The translations under genes and the position numbers were made by a program. DNA of 64,000 nucleotides from Chondrosia reniformis (Eukaryota > Porifera > Demospongiae > Chondrillida > Chondrillidae): the NCBI GenBank assembly GCA_947172415.1, contig OX359189.1, positions 4,850,501 to 4,914,500 of the forward strand. The letters run 5' to 3'. A model generated the notes under the pieces. The model saw nothing but the letters and a program-made list of their open reading frames with translations. It had not been told where the DNA came from and did not search any database. Positions within the stretch are counted from its first letter, which is position 1. Each line of letters opens with the position of its first letter. This document shows, one piece after another, positions 41,948 to 53,859 of this stretch.

Positions 41948-42389
41948 ACGTAGATCTTGATAGAATTTGTCGTTATTAGGGTTTCAAGCTCCAAAGTTAC
42001 ACGTCAATTTCACACTTTGTTTGTACGAAATTACATAGGTCATATTACGTCTTACGCAATGATTACGCAATTGCAATTATTAACGTTAAGTGTGAAGTCG
42101 ATTGAATTGCTCTATGCTATAGCGCCTCAAGCCCCATGTCTTCTAGTTTTGTTCCTTGTCCATGTTCTTCGTGCAAAGGAAAATCAGTGACCAGATATCA
42201 ACGATCAAAGCATGTTGCTACTGCAAGTAGTAGTTTGTGATATTACTAATCTAAAGACAGCTTCACCAATCCCTCTTATTAGCTGATTCACAGGATGCTG
42301 TCAAACTTGATAATCTGGAAGAAAGGCTAAATGAAGGTCTTGCTAAACTGGAAAGGGGTTGAGTCTTCAAGTAATTACAACTCATCTCC

Positions 42390-42900
42390 TCCATCACTTA
42401 GTTGATGCAATTAGGGAATTTGGACCACTTTATGGGATATGGATGCAATGGTTGGCTGTGTAAAAGAGTAACCAACAGAACTTATTCAGAGGCAACCATC
42501 AGAGAAACATATAGAGTAAGCTATCTAAATCATTGTTCTAAATTAAGCAATTACGGATGTGTACTAAATGATCTTTTTATTTAACTATACAGTTTACTCA
42601 GTGGTGTGAATACATGATGCCATTCACTGACACCCCCTGTGCAGATGAGAGTAAAGGAATCTCATAGCAGTTATTAGATGAGGAAATGGAGTTGTTAAGA
42701 ATGGCCTACACTGGTTTGCACCCACTTGCCAAAAGAGAAATAAACTCCAGTGCCATTTTCATTGAAAAATGTAATACTTACATTAGCAAGAAATCAAAGC
42801 AAGTGATCTACCATGCATCAGAGACTTTGGAAGTGAATTTAAAGGGTACAAACATGCCATCTGTGGTAACATTTTATATAGATCACCCCTATGAAATATG
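42390..42900 (+). pseudogene. Possible CACTA Tnp2-like C-terminal fragment
   Basis: Pieces reading VDAIREFGPLYG, GWLCKRVTNRTYSEATIRET and, after an intron-like gap, FTQWCEYMMPFTDTPC and MAYTGLHPLAKREINSS resemble the C-terminal order (GP-x-Y, W-x-x-R-R-V-x-N-R, P/S-E-A-T-x-x-E-T-Y-R) of a different Tnp2 subgroup. Stops and frame changes are present. The match is by pattern memory only. Confidence 0.4.
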
Positions 42901-42904
42901 ACAT

Positions 42905-44450
42905 GGGACTCTTCCATGGTGACTCCTTATCAGCCCGCCTCTTCTGCTTGCTGGTTGGATATTGCTCCTATATCCCAAGGTTTAAACAGAACCAAGGGAT
43001 ATACTCTCTAGCATCAGGGAGAAAGGAATACTCTATCACACTTGTTGTATATGGATAACCTGAAGATATATGCTGGAGGGCCTGAACAACTCAGGGAAGC
43101 AGTGGCTTGTTTGGAGAAGACCTCAAAAGTCATAGGAATGAGGTTTGGAGTAAGAAAGTGAGGAACTGCTCATATGCTAAAAGGGAAAATTCTGACCAGG
43201 CCAGACAATTAACCCTGCACGCTGTGTAGAATCCACCTAGTTTTGAGGTGGACTAAACGTGAACTTCCAAAACAGGACAGAATGGAAGAAGGATAATGTG
43301 GAAATACCAGTGTCATCACTACAACTCTCCCATTGAGAGAGTGAGCTTGCCTCACTTTTAAAGCGGGAGAGGGCTCTACAGTTTTGCATTGCATCATGAC
43401 ACAGCTGTTGTGAATTGGGCAAGATACCTCCATAATGCAAATGATCCACTCATAGCTATGGTAGGTAAATACCAAAGGTTGCTAGAGTGTGCAAAGCACA
43501 GGAGGACAGTCTTAAAAGAAGCCAGATTGATACTGGAAGACTATTGTATAGAACTGGAACTAGAAAGGTGGTTAAAGACAGATCCTGAGTGTGTAGAAGA
43601 ATGGAGGAGAGTGGCACGAGAGCTCCGGGGGTTCAGACTGAAAGGTTGAAGGAACACCTAACCATAACATCTTACCAGGGCTCATTCTACAGGCAAGTCA
43701 CAAATAGGGAGACATATGAGTGGCTTGCTGTGGAGAGATTCAGACTCTGATTCTAGAGGCCCAGGATGATGTGCTGCACATTAGGTGGTATCGAAACACA
43801 ACTATGAGGCATGCAGGTCCCCTAATGTGCAGAAAATGTGGCAAGGCTATGGAAATAGTCAAACATACTTAATATGTGTGAGCCCAAGTGATTCTCTCTC
43901 TATAAAGAGAGACAAGATCAGGCAATACAGATAGTTAGGTGGACACTGCTAATAGAGTATAGATTCAAGCAGGAAGAAGCCTGGTACAATCTGAAAGCAA
44001 AAGAAGTCTATGAAAATAAGTTTGGCAAAATCTTGGGGTTGCTAGTATCCCCACAGATCAAGAAATAATAGAAGGAAGGCCAGACGTAGTGGTTGAGGAT
44101 CGACAATTTAAGTCCATCTTCATTATCGAAATGTCAGTTCCTACTGGCAACAATGTTAAGGGGAGATGGTAAGAGAAATTCCAAAAGTACCAAAAATTGA
44201 TAAGGAAGCAATTTAGGGGCTACTGAAATAAGTTAGTCCAGATGATAATTGGAGCTCTGAGACTGTAGATATGTTTCCACAAAATCTAAGGGGCATTCAA
44301 AAAAATGCAGTCGAGGTGATGAGGACCATACAGAGATCCGTTCTCTGCTCGGCTGTGAGGATATTGAGGAGACCTCCATCTGTTGAGGGATTGGCGCCTG
44401 GGCGAAAATCAGTATATAGCCCTGTCCCAGTTCAAGTCTGTTGCTCTCTG
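42905..44450 (+). pseudogene. LINE reverse transcriptase and C terminus, heavily decayed
   Basis: GLFHGDSLSARLFCLLV matches the G-x-x-QGD-x-LSPxLF block, and LVVYMDNLKIYAGG is the YxDD box with Asn in the second Asp position. VIGMRFGVRK follows as in LINE RT palm motifs. Later HDTAVVNWARYLHNANDP, a Cys/His-like CRKCGKAM piece (43850), and EGRPDVVVEDRQFKSIFIIE with MSVPTG (44080-44150) fit the C-terminal part of endonuclease-bearing LINEs. Many stops and shifts. The PDVVVED block resembles the C-terminal nuclease-like segment of these elements. Confidence 0.7.
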
Positions 44451-44639
44451 AAAGGTAGTGGTGCAATGGTGTATGGAGGTAAAACCTCCTATTATAACGG
44501 CCAACTTTGGCCCAATGTACAACTGACCACCTCTGTCTGAAGGAGGCAAAGCCTGGGCTTCTGGCTGAAAACCCAAAGAAAGGAAAAGGAAAAGGTTCTT
44601 GGTTTGGGCTTTTGTGGTATGGCCATTCCTATCTTGTAC

Positions 44640-45470
44640 CTACACCTATTACACAAACTTTCATTTGTTTGTAGGATGCTACCAGTTCTGGCAACATTTG
44701 TAACTGATTCTCGAGCCTCTTGACACTAATATCCCTAGCATAGGCTTCAGCTACATTAGTAGGCACTTTAAATAGTTGCTTCATTCATGTGATTGGCTGC
44801 AGCAATAAGAACCTTTTCAACAGCCAGTGGTAATGCTTATGATTTCTGGTCAATTCTTCTAGCTGCACCTCAAAATAGCGTGCTCTGTAATAATCTCTTG
44901 GTGTGTCAAAACGATGAGGAGCACTGCCACTGTCCACTAGCTTTGGTGGCCGCTTGTAGCGAGGTAGAACAGCCTCATTTGTGTGTTCACAGGCATACAC
45001 AACCGTAGCTGTGTAGAAAATGTCGAATACAGCATCATTCCTTTGCTTACATAAGAAGCTGCTATTTTCGCCACACTTAAAGCTTTGCTCACCATTGTAT
45101 CCTTGTATTGTAATGCCGTGGATGCTTGCTCAGTGGCACTGAAAACCAGAAATGCTAGCTTCAGCCCAAAATAGGTGTCAACACATTCAAGGCGTGACAA
45201 TATGCCATTTGCTGGCCTCCCTTAATCATCGTAAGATACATCAGATATTTGACTGAGTGCTTGTAAAGTGCAGGATAATTCTTAATAATACCATCAATGG
45301 CAGCTGTTCTGACTGTCCAACGTGTTGGGCACAATGGTCGAAGACCAGTACCTGTAATATGTGACTTCGAATTCATCCAGTGTCGTGACTCGGTGAATGA
45401 CCACATGGCACAAATATGGCGACTAGCACGACTGCAGTATGACTGTATCTGAATCAGAGTGATCCTGATG
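44640..45470 (-). pseudogene. hAT-type (ZMYM1-like) transposase fragment
   Basis: The minus strand reads GLRPLCPTRWTVRTAAIDGI, then in another frame LECVDTYFGLKLAFLVFSAT and EQASTALQYKDTMVSKALSV, then RPPKLVDSGSAPHRFDTPRD and YYRARYFEV. RWTVRxxAI and FxxxEQxSxxLQ are hallmarks of the hAT-derived ZMYM1/TTF-type family core. At least one frameshift and stop; N-terminal zinc finger and C-terminal dimerisation part are missing. It lies tail to head with a second hAT fragment on the plus strand. Confidence 0.78.
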
Positions 45471-46045
45471 ACTTAGATGTTGATAGCAATGATGATGACG
45501 AATGTGGGCCATTCAAAAAGGCCAAAATGACTAAATGGAAAGGAGCTGCAGTTTACAAGTCGAGGTTCGAGAATAACTGGACTCAGAAGTGATCGTGCAT
45601 TGTAGCTGTCACAGGCAAGCAATATGAATTCAAATGCAGAATCTGCAACAGACAGCTAAGTTGCACTCACATTGGGATAGCAGACATAGAGTGACACCTT
45701 GAGAAGGATATCCATCTTAGAAATTCCCAAGCTGCCAAATCTCGAACCTCCCTGAATTTTGTTTATAACATACCAGCTACTAGAAGACAACGCCATTCCA
45801 GAAGAGGTTTGGTCTGAAGCTGCTCTTACCAAGGATGATCAAACATCATCGCAGTGATGTTATTTGGAACCACCTGTTAAAAGTCCATTTTGAACGACTA
45901 AGTAAAATTGCCAAATTGATTCTCATCTTGCCTCATTCGAATGCAGAGGAGGAGCGAGTCTTCTCAATGATAAGAAAGAACAAGACAGCTTTCAGGGCTA
46001 GTCTTGACCCTATGGCTATTGACGGCCATTTTGCAATTTTCCTAT
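45440..46045 (+). pseudogene. hAT transposase remnant (BED-like finger plus C-terminal block)
   Basis: A BED-like start (QYEFKCRICNRQLSCTHIGI, then RHLEKDIH) is followed within 250 bp by the C-terminal dimerisation region (LPHSNAEEERVFSMIRKNKT). Most of the catalytic core is missing, so this is an internally deleted copy. The C-terminal ORF from 45835 ends at 46045 after DGHFAIFL. Stops lie in the N-terminal part. Confidence 0.75.
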
Positions 46046-46049
46046 AACG

Positions 46050-46620
46050 CTTACATAATGCATATATTTGCTATATGTAATACGTTTCTTCATAAAACAG
46101 TTATACGACAGTAGAAACCTATAATATTTTACACGTATATTACACTGTTTAAGCACTATCGATTAAAATGAATTTCGGAAAGATCGTACAATTATTTTGC
46201 TCTCGATAAGTCACAAAAATTGCTTTCTGTTGATAAAGGGTTAAATAATCGATAAATATCGCTTCTATATATTCTATGCATGATGTTAGTTGCCAGGCGA
46301 TCGAAAAAGACTTCCCAATAACTTTGAAAAGAGTTGTTTTAACCAAGTAAATGAAGTGGTTTGTGCACAGTAACACATTTTGATTATAGTATATTGCGCA
46401 CGGAAAAGGGTTAAAGCTTCTATATATTCTCTTACTGTTGTAAAGTATTTTCTACTGTCATCAGTAGTGACTGTATCCAGTATAGGGTTAAGTATTCTAA
46501 GTATAGGTGCTAAAATGTTTAGTCACAATTTGATCTGGCATTAAGTTTAGCTTTCAAACAGACCCTCTCAATCAGGTTCAGTTCACGTGGAACTTAGGTA
46601 GAAAATAACACCTGTCAGCA
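46050..46620. other. No gene recognised
   Basis: AT-rich sequence; only short frames. Confidence 0.35.
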
Positions 46621-46626
46621 TTATTG

Positions 46627-47261
46627 TTAATTAGGTTTTTCACTTTTACTTTTATCTAATTTGAAATTTGTCATTTTACTCAAGCATTCCACCTTTTTGC
46701 ATTTTTCAGTTGTCAATGGTATCTCTAATGAAAGGTCGTACTCCACCAGGACCAACCTCTTCTTGACATTAAGGGCCTCTTCTGCAAATGCACTGTGATT
46801 GGAGCTTTGGTTAAAAATGAACACTAAACTATGACCCTGTGATGGATACTTCAGTTCTGCAATTTCAACTACTTTAGTTACCTGCCTCAGGAACCTGTCA
46901 TTAGTCCAGTATCCGTCAACTACTGAACCTCCCTTCACCAATTCTCTAACATTTTTTGGCAAGTTTGGATTTTGTTAATGAATTTTTTAGTAGTCTTCTT
47001 CTGATTGTTCATGAATTTTTAGTAGTCTTCTTCTGAAAAACCTTATAATACTCCATTGTGCTCTCCTATGAAGTCACTCACAATGATAGCCTTGTCATCT
47101 CCTTCAGGCTTGAAGAAGCTCTTGCCCTGTTCTACCCAATGATAGGGTATATCTTCATAGGAGTGAAAAATGGTTTTATCATGGAAAATTAGCACTAACC
47201 AGGCTTGTAGGAAGCATTTTGAATGTGTAGAGGCCATGAGAAACTTTTTCCTTTCTTTCAC
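46627..47261 (-). pseudogene. DDE-type transposase fragment, unclassified family, copy 3
   Basis: Minus strand 47261-47043 reads LVLIFHDKTIFHSYEDIPYH and GDDKAIIVSDFIGEHNG; 46962-46627 reads VDGYWTNDRFLRQVTKVVEI and HSLVFIFNQSSNHSAFAEEA. Both blocks lie in one order with a stop between. The FDxSSxH Asp is Asn here (FNQSSNH). Ends abruptly near 46627. Confidence 0.6.
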
Positions 47262-47269
47262 TCATGCAT

Positions 47270-48120
47270 ATTAACACCTAGCTACATTCATTCCTTTCAT
47301 GCCACTTTCCACAAATTCCATGTGGTTTCAATATAGCACATAGCTAGATAAACCGGATTGCTGTCAGCTAATAACTTTTAGTAAAGTTGTATGTCAAGTG
47401 CTTAGCTAATAAGAATTTGTTCAGTGAATGATAAATATTCTTCAACCAGTTGGCAAAAATGTTCCAAATAGTGTTTTCCGGTGAGTTGATCTCTTTACAA
47501 AGTCATTTCCAATGTGCACCAAGCATAATTTGTCCGTGAGTTCCGTGTACAAGTACAAGACCATTACATTGTTTAATCTAGTCTCTGTCATAGTGGTGCT
47601 GTGTAGACAGAGCTTCTGCAACATCCATTGTAGTTGCAGGCAATGTCACCATCTTTAAAATAGCTGCTTTGTGGCACTTGCTAGACTAATGTCAGTCAAA
47701 TTTTCCAGTTGTTCTACATATGTACCTTTCTAGTCTCTTATATATATATATGAAGCCCTGAAGGTGTAACCACCTATAAGTGATACGCAGACAGGGTTCT
47801 AGGATGCAAAATTTTTTTTGGGGGGGAAAGGTATACTGGAAAGCTTGAGACCTAGAGGGTCTGGGGGCATGTCCCCAAGGACTTATGCCCTCTGATATTG
47901 ATTCTGACATGATCTGAGAAGTGAAAATCACATTTCTGGAATGTGAACCATGATGATTTTCTTGCACTCATTTTATCAGCAATTATATGATATAATTAAT
48001 TCAGATATAGGTACATGTAGTCTTATTCAGGAGTGTGATACTCTATACACAGACCAAAACAGTGCAACAATAATAGTTTAACAGAATAAGGATTCCTTAT
48101 AACTGTGTCGAACTTATCTT
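47270..48120. other. No gene recognised
   Basis: Short AT-rich frames; a GC-rich foldback-like stretch near 47840-47900 (AGAGGGTCTGGGGGCATGT, CCCC) is the only structured part. A small ORF at 48125 is unassigned. Confidence 0.35.
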
Positions 48121-48245
48121 TGGGATGGAACATCCTTCGACTTTTGAGCGTTTAAAAACACAGTTGAATTTAGATGAATTTAGATCAAGGCATTGTGTTA
48201 AGATCAAGCCTGGAGACGAGTTAATATTCATACTTCCTGTTTTTC

Positions 48246-48465
48246 TCATTATCCTTCATAGATTGGTGTCACCATTTATTATATTTTCGTATTTTCAACT
48301 GTCTGGTAAAATATTTTTGCCGATTTGGCACCTATCACTTACGGCCACTTACCTTCTCCTTTAAGCCTGCAATCATGACGTTGGTGTAGCCAAAATATTA
48401 AATAAGAGTATTAGTTGACAACTTTTGCTGATAATTTTCGGAAGTGTTGATATGTTCCACTTGCG
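48246..48465 (+). repeat. Dispersed repeat family A, copy 2
   Basis: Direct copy of 21803-22100, beginning ATTATCCTTCATAGATTGG and ending in the TATGTTCCACTTGC word. Confidence 0.8.
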
Positions 48466-48479
48466 GGGGAACAATCCAA

Positions 48480-49172
48480 TTAGGAAACAAATGTGCAGAC
48501 TCTCTAATGACCACGATGAATTATGTTAAGCAAAAGGCAACAAAGGCTGTTCGCAAGTTCCTGTGGATTTCCCTGAGATAAAACGGGCTTTCAGAAGCGT
48601 ATTGTTGATTGCATTAAGGAGCACAACATCCCACCTGAGCTTATTATAAATTATGACCAGACTGGTACTAGATATGTGCCTACTAGTGAGTGGACATTAG
48701 CAAAGGAAGGGTCGAAGCAAGTTATTGTTATCGGGAAGGAAGATAAGAGAGAGATCACTGTTCTTTAGTCATGCACAATGTCTGGTTTTCTTCTCCCTCC
48801 ATACTTGATCTACAGTGGAAAAACAAACAAATGCCATCCCAAATCACTTTCCCTCCTAGATGCATCACTCCGAGAGCCATTGGAGCACAGATTACACTTC
48901 ATTGAGTCTGTTCCTGTCCCTTATGTGCAGTCCACCAGAGAAAGATTGGGCTTAGAGATGGATCATTTCGCTGTTGCACATTTTGACTTTTTCGCTGCAC
49001 ATAGGTGCGATAGCGTTCTTCAATCACTGGAAAAAAAGTCATATCAAGTGCATTTTTATACCAGCCAATTGCACTGGAGAGCTGCAGCCACTAGATCTTA
49101 CAGTTAATCAGGTGTTAAAACAGGAACTAAAAGCTTGCTTTATTAAACAAGTGCTTCACTTCTTTCTTTAGT
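48480..49172 (+). pseudogene. pogo/jerky-type DDE_1 transposase fragment
   Basis: Reads NYDQTGTRYVPTSEWTLA with the first Asp, GSKQVIVIGKEDKREIT, FLLPPYLIYSGKTNKCHPKS, and, after a shift near 48970, IPANCTGELQPLDLTVNQVL with the third-Asp block. The second block has lost its Asp (HFDFFAAH region). The helix-turn-helix part is not seen. It starts directly after repeat family A copy 2. Two or more frameshifts and a stop after the KREI block. Confidence 0.75.
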
Positions 49173-49289
49173 AGGTGCATGTTGGCCAATGTGATTGCTG
49201 AATGAATAAGAGTATGACCAAACCTCTCTTATACAGTGCAAGCATGGATACAAATTATAACAATTTTGAATATCATACAATCACAATAT

Positions 49290-49830
49290 ATACGTCATGT
49301 TATGTATTGACATATTGTAGTGCTTGTCTGGTCATCAATCTCTCAATCTTTCTGGATGCTGATGCACTCTTATATAAGTTAGGTAGACCGGGCTTGAAGG
49401 TTTGCCCTGGAAATGCCTCTAGTAGTGCTGCATGTTGAATGGCACAAGCCATACATTTCTGTAATGAATGCCTGGTTTTTTCAACTACTGGCAGCTTCCT
49501 CCATTTAGCCTGTGTGAATGCCATTTTGTACTCTAGCTGTTTACATTTGGAATTCCATTTGGCACTGAAAGCATCCAGAATAACTTTAAACCGGGCCTCA
49601 AATAGTGGTTCTTTTTTGTAGTGATTTCATAAAAACCACTGGGAACCCCAAAAGATGGTAGGTTAAAAAGCTTTTGAAATTTTTCTGCTCTAAGGTTTTT
49701 ATCAACTACTCTTGCTACATGTCCCATTTAAACTGCGGCAAGCTCAGCTGTGATTTCCTTCACAGCACATCTTGCAAAGCCACAGTTGAATTTAAGGAGA
49801 ACAGGAATGTTGGCCATAAACTACAACAAT
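49290..49830 (-). pseudogene. Unclassified repeat-encoded gene, copy 2
   Basis: Shares with 26471-27815 the start region (about 49815), GHVARVVDKNLRAEKFQKLF, LFNLPSFGVPSGFYE, and HAKWRKL-type block (QAKWRKLPVVEKTRHSLQKC, 49524-49300). The 5' flanking sequence to 50200 matches 37.83-38.06 kb. Exons further 3' in the copy at 27 kb are missing here. Several frame changes. Function unknown. Confidence 0.55.
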
Positions 49831-49989
49831 GAAGAAAGAATCAAGAAAAACTGACTATAGCCACATACATTTAATACTGCTTTCGTGTACACAGTTGTAT
49901 ATTAGCATCATATATATAGTTTAGAGAGAATATGCTATACAATACAGATCGGCTTTCCATAATATAATACATTATGACTGTATATTTCG

Positions 49990-50200
49990 ACCGTATTAAC
50001 GCATATAAACGTAAAATATCTGCATCCTTACGTTTGCTTCCGATTCAAAACAATTTCCTTATAGGTAGATACTGCCGTATACTTACCTCCTTTTTTAACA
50101 ACTTCCTGCCTACTAACATTTATTGCCGATAAAATATCGAAGTAGTGCTAAGTTATCCGGAAGCGAATCTGAACGGCTATGAATAAGTCAATTCAAGATC
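49990..50200 (-). repeat. Dispersed repeat family B, copy 2
   Basis: Same family as 37830-38060 (CTTACGTTTGCTTCCGATTCA and GAATCTGAACGGCTATGAA). It is contiguous with the gene copy at 49.3-49.8 kb and is interrupted on its right side at 50211 by a Tc1 element. Confidence 0.8.
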
Positions 50201-50212
50201 CTACTTTAACTA

Positions 50213-51600
50213 CGGTACAGGTCAAAAGAAACTTGGCCATTTCCACAAGGATTTGTATGGGAATCTGCAAATCTTCTGCATACTGCTATAAAGCCGTTTG
50301 CGGTTTGTCATATCAGCATCTGCGGGTATCGTCAGGGATGTTTGTAAACTAACGAAAAAAGAGTACATACGTAGGGTGTCAATAGGGAAGCCATGCAATC
50401 TACGAAGAAAATTGATACGTACATATGTTGAGCATTTCGATCTCTACCTATGTATGTATAAGTATCGTCAGAATTAATAATACGAAAGTATGTAGACAAC
50501 AATAAAATAATTAATACAATGTACACATACGTACAAACGTATAATAAAGAAACTTAGTCTAAAAAGTGTACTTAAATTCCTATTAATGCCCTGAAGGTTC
50601 CCCGTTTTCTTCTACCACAATCGGAAGAACTTTCTCAAGGTGATCTATGTACCTTGAGCAAACTGCAGGTGTCATCTTTTTCCAATAAAGCTTGATGCCT
50701 TCTTTTAGCTCAGCAAGATGCTTCGGCTTGTGACAATCATGGAGAAAGGTCTTCATTGAACCCCAAACTTTCTCTATGGGATTTAGATCCGGACTCTCTG
50801 CTGGACTTTTCCACCATCTCATTCTGTTATCCTTGAAATAAGCTTGAATGTAACAGCTTGTATGTTTCGGGTCATTATCCTGATAGAGGCGATGACTTTG
50901 AGGATACTTCTCTCTAATTAAGGGTAGCAGTGAGGCTGTTAGGATGTCTCCTTATCTTGTGGCTGTCATAGTCCCGTCAAATATGACAATAGAAGTAGCT
51001 CCTCTCCTTGATATACCAGCCCATACATGCACTTAAGGGGGATGATTGTGCTTATATTTTAGCTTCCTGGGAGCTCCTCATTTCCTAAAGCATTTCCTCC
51101 TGTACCTGTCAAGTTGAAAGGTTGACTCATTGGTAAAGATAACATCATTGAACTGCTCCTGCTCTACTAGTCTTTCTGTGCACCATTCTAATCGTTTTTC
51201 TTTGTTAGCATCTCGAATTGCTTGGCAATATCATGCAGTCGTGAAGGTCCATCCGAGGTCTAGTCTAGCCCTTGCTATAGTTCTAACAGAGTACACTATA
51301 GATTTCTCACCAAATTTTCTTTGCAATAGGTCCATCAAATCGGAGGCTGTCAGTTCATCATTGACTACCATCTTATCATCTATATACTTATAATGCGCCT
51401 TGGGTATTTTCGTCGTAAATGCACACCTATATTCTGAGGATTTTCACAGATTCCTTTGGCTGACCTAAGTGTTTTATCGTACACTTTTGATTGGCAAATT
51501 AAATAATATGAGTACCCTGTAATATCCTATAAATATTCGTACATGCATTTGGACGTTATTAATCATTTCTATTAGGAGCGAGATGGCAAGCAAAATAAGC
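50213..51600 (-). mobile_element. Tc1/mariner element, decayed, left TIR kept
   Basis: TA at 50211-50212 followed by the TIR CGGTACAGGTCAAAAGAAAC. The minus-strand transposase covers about 51400-50583: SVRTIARARLDLGW, EQFNDVIFTNESTFQLDRY, HVWAGISRRGATSIVIFDG, LYQDNDPKHTS and SPAESPDLNPIEKVWGSMKT. These are the DD34E blocks of Tc1. The first catalytic Asp (FTDES in the family) is Asn, and at least four stops interrupt the frame. The right TIR is missing. The element inserted into repeat family B. Confidence 0.88.
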
Positions 51601-51609
51601 AAGAAAAAC

Positions 51610-52755
51610 TGCGTCTTATTTAGATGCTCCAAAAGTCGAAAGATGACCCTTCCTAAAGATAATAGCAATGAAAACATAAATCTGCAAATAAAACATAAAT
51701 CTGCCTTATTTAAGATCTATAGAATGAGTGAACAAGTAATATGTATATGAACGTATATAAGGTTGCATATATATATGCCTACACACCTGTGGCTGGTGTA
51801 TTAACTGTAATGTAAAATAAGAGTTAATGTACATACTTTTAGCAAGGTCTAAGGCAATTTCTGAAGAAAATGCAGTATATTTCATTACCAAGATGTATCT
51901 AATACTGACTGCATCTCCAGTCGATTGAACAAAGTGCAAGTGTAGATGAGAAATGACTAATATGCACAGATGTAGTTGAAGTTAAACATGCATTCATGAG
52001 CCAAACAAGTTAAACTGCATTAACGTTTTATGATTAATTAACAGTTTGGATTAAATCAATTTCTTCTTACTCTAATAGCCTAGTCTGATGAATCTGATGT
52101 ACGCAATAGCCCGGATCACCATGCAGTTTGCTCAATTATAGTGAATTTATGAATTTCATTTTACTGTACATGATGAATGTACAAATATCAACTTTGGTGC
52201 ATGTATAAAGGGTTGGCTACAGCCACCTCACCTTTTGGTGATTACGATTGCCTAGTAGGCAAATGATCACAACCCAAATTTTTAATAGCTATTAAATAAG
52301 CCGAGCTTTAACATGTTAATTACAGAGAACACTTTTCCAAGGCTATTATGTGTGTTGATTTGTTGTATTCATGATTCCTCAAGATCCCTGTATGTTGATC
52401 AAGTTGGGCCTAATTACAACATCGCAGACTCAGTCTGATTATGCCTTACTCTTAGTGTGTAGTCTTGACAAAGTGTCACATGCACATTAAAACTATTTTT
52501 AACTCATCAATTAATTAGTATACAGCCTTACTTGCTCAAACTGGTATATCCTTTATGGATGATAAAAATGCTTGTCTTTCGAAGTAAAATGGAGCAAAAA
52601 ATTCACCACATTTAACTGGTGTACTGGTGTCAAATGCTACAGAGGGACTTGCTAATTCCAACTCATCTCCTGTGATATTAATCATAGTTAGAGAAACTCC
52701 TGTGCGTGTATAAAATGTAAACACAGCGACTGCATGCATAAACGTTTAGGTTGAC
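51610..52755. other. No gene recognised
   Basis: AT-rich. A minus-strand frame at 52739-52536 (ITGDELELASPSVAFDTSTP) has an acceptor-like start and could be an orphan exon, but is unassigned. Confidence 0.3.
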
Positions 52756-52761
52756 TACATA

Positions 52762-53851
52762 CGGTACAGGTCAAAAGAAACTTGGCGATTTCCGCAAGGG
52801 TTTGTACGAGAATCCACAAATTTGCTGCGTATTGCTGTACAGTCATTTGCGGATTGCCATATCAGCATCTGCGGGTATCGTCAGCGATGTTTGTAAACAA
52901 ACGAACAATACGTATGTATGTAGGGTGTCGATAGAGAAACCATGCAATCTACGAAGAAAATTGATACGTACGTATGTTGAGCATTTCGATCTTTACCTAC
53001 TTATAAGTATCGTCAGAATTAATAATACGAAAGTATGTAGACAACAATAAAATAATTAGAGTATTCAAAACAGTTTGCTTTGTTGAATACTCAATTGCTT
53101 CAATTGCTATAATTTTTAAAATACTGGATGCTGACCCTTTACTTTGGAGATGGAGAGACACAATTCTTTCTCTTTGATACTTAGTTAATGGCATAGTATA
53201 TTACTGGAAACTCATACGTATTATTCATTATCATTATTATTCGTATTATTTATGTACATATGTAAATCGCCAATCAAAACTCTACGATAAAACACTGAGG
53301 TCCGCTGAAAGAATCTGTGAAAATCCTCAGAATTCGTATAGATTCGCAAATTAACACCTATATTCTGAGGATTTTCACAGATTCCTTAGGTGGACCTCAG
53401 TGTTTTATCGTAGAGTTTTGATTGGCGAATTAAATAATATGAGTATCCTGTAATATCCTACATGCATTTGGACATTATGAATTATTGCGATTAGAAGAAG
53501 TGATTAGGAGCAAGATGGCAAGCAAAATTATGGTAGAATGGATCGAAGGAAGGGGAGCTAGCAAAAGATCGTATGTAACAAGAAACAGTATCAAAGAAGG
53601 AACTGTTAGCTGTTTCCTGGAAAAACTATTACAGTGATTTGGGGAAAGTCAAGACTACGAATTGTAATAGTCATTATATACCATGTACGCATATACATAC
53701 GTATGTACGTATACGCAAATTTCCGCACTTGCAGCTTTCCTCAGTTGCTCTCTCAAAAACCCTCAGACAGCTGCGTGGCCAACTGCAGACGGTGGCGTTG
53801 TCCAACAGCGTAAAAATGCAAAAATCGCCAAGTTTCTTTTGACCTGTACTG
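52762..53851 (-). mobile_element. Tc1/mariner non-autonomous derivative, 1,090 bp, TA-flanked
   Basis: CGGTACAGGTCAAAAG at 52762 and CTTTTGACCTGTACTG at 53851 form TIRs of about 31 bp, with TA outside both. The left 300 bp match 50213-50520, and 53340-53530 match 51393-51600. Minus 53194 onward encodes only the N-terminal Tc1 HTH (MPLTKYQRERIVSLHLQSKG). The catalytic core has been replaced by a 162-bp inverted repeat. It would need a transposase supplied in trans. Confidence 0.92.
53267..53428. repeat. 162-bp near-perfect foldback inside the Tc1 derivative
   Basis: Outer 37 bp (TCGCCAATCAAAACTCTACG and onward) and inner 23 bp of each arm are exact inverted copies, separated by 8 mismatched bases. 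The same sequence occurs only once in the parent-like copy at 51393-51480, so one arm was copied in inverted orientation. Confidence 0.95.
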
Positions 53852-53859
53852 TACATGTG

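Noticed and set aside
50213..51680. Right TIR for the first Tc1 copy
   Set aside because: No CTTTTGACCTGTA was found to the right before 53851, which belongs to the second element.
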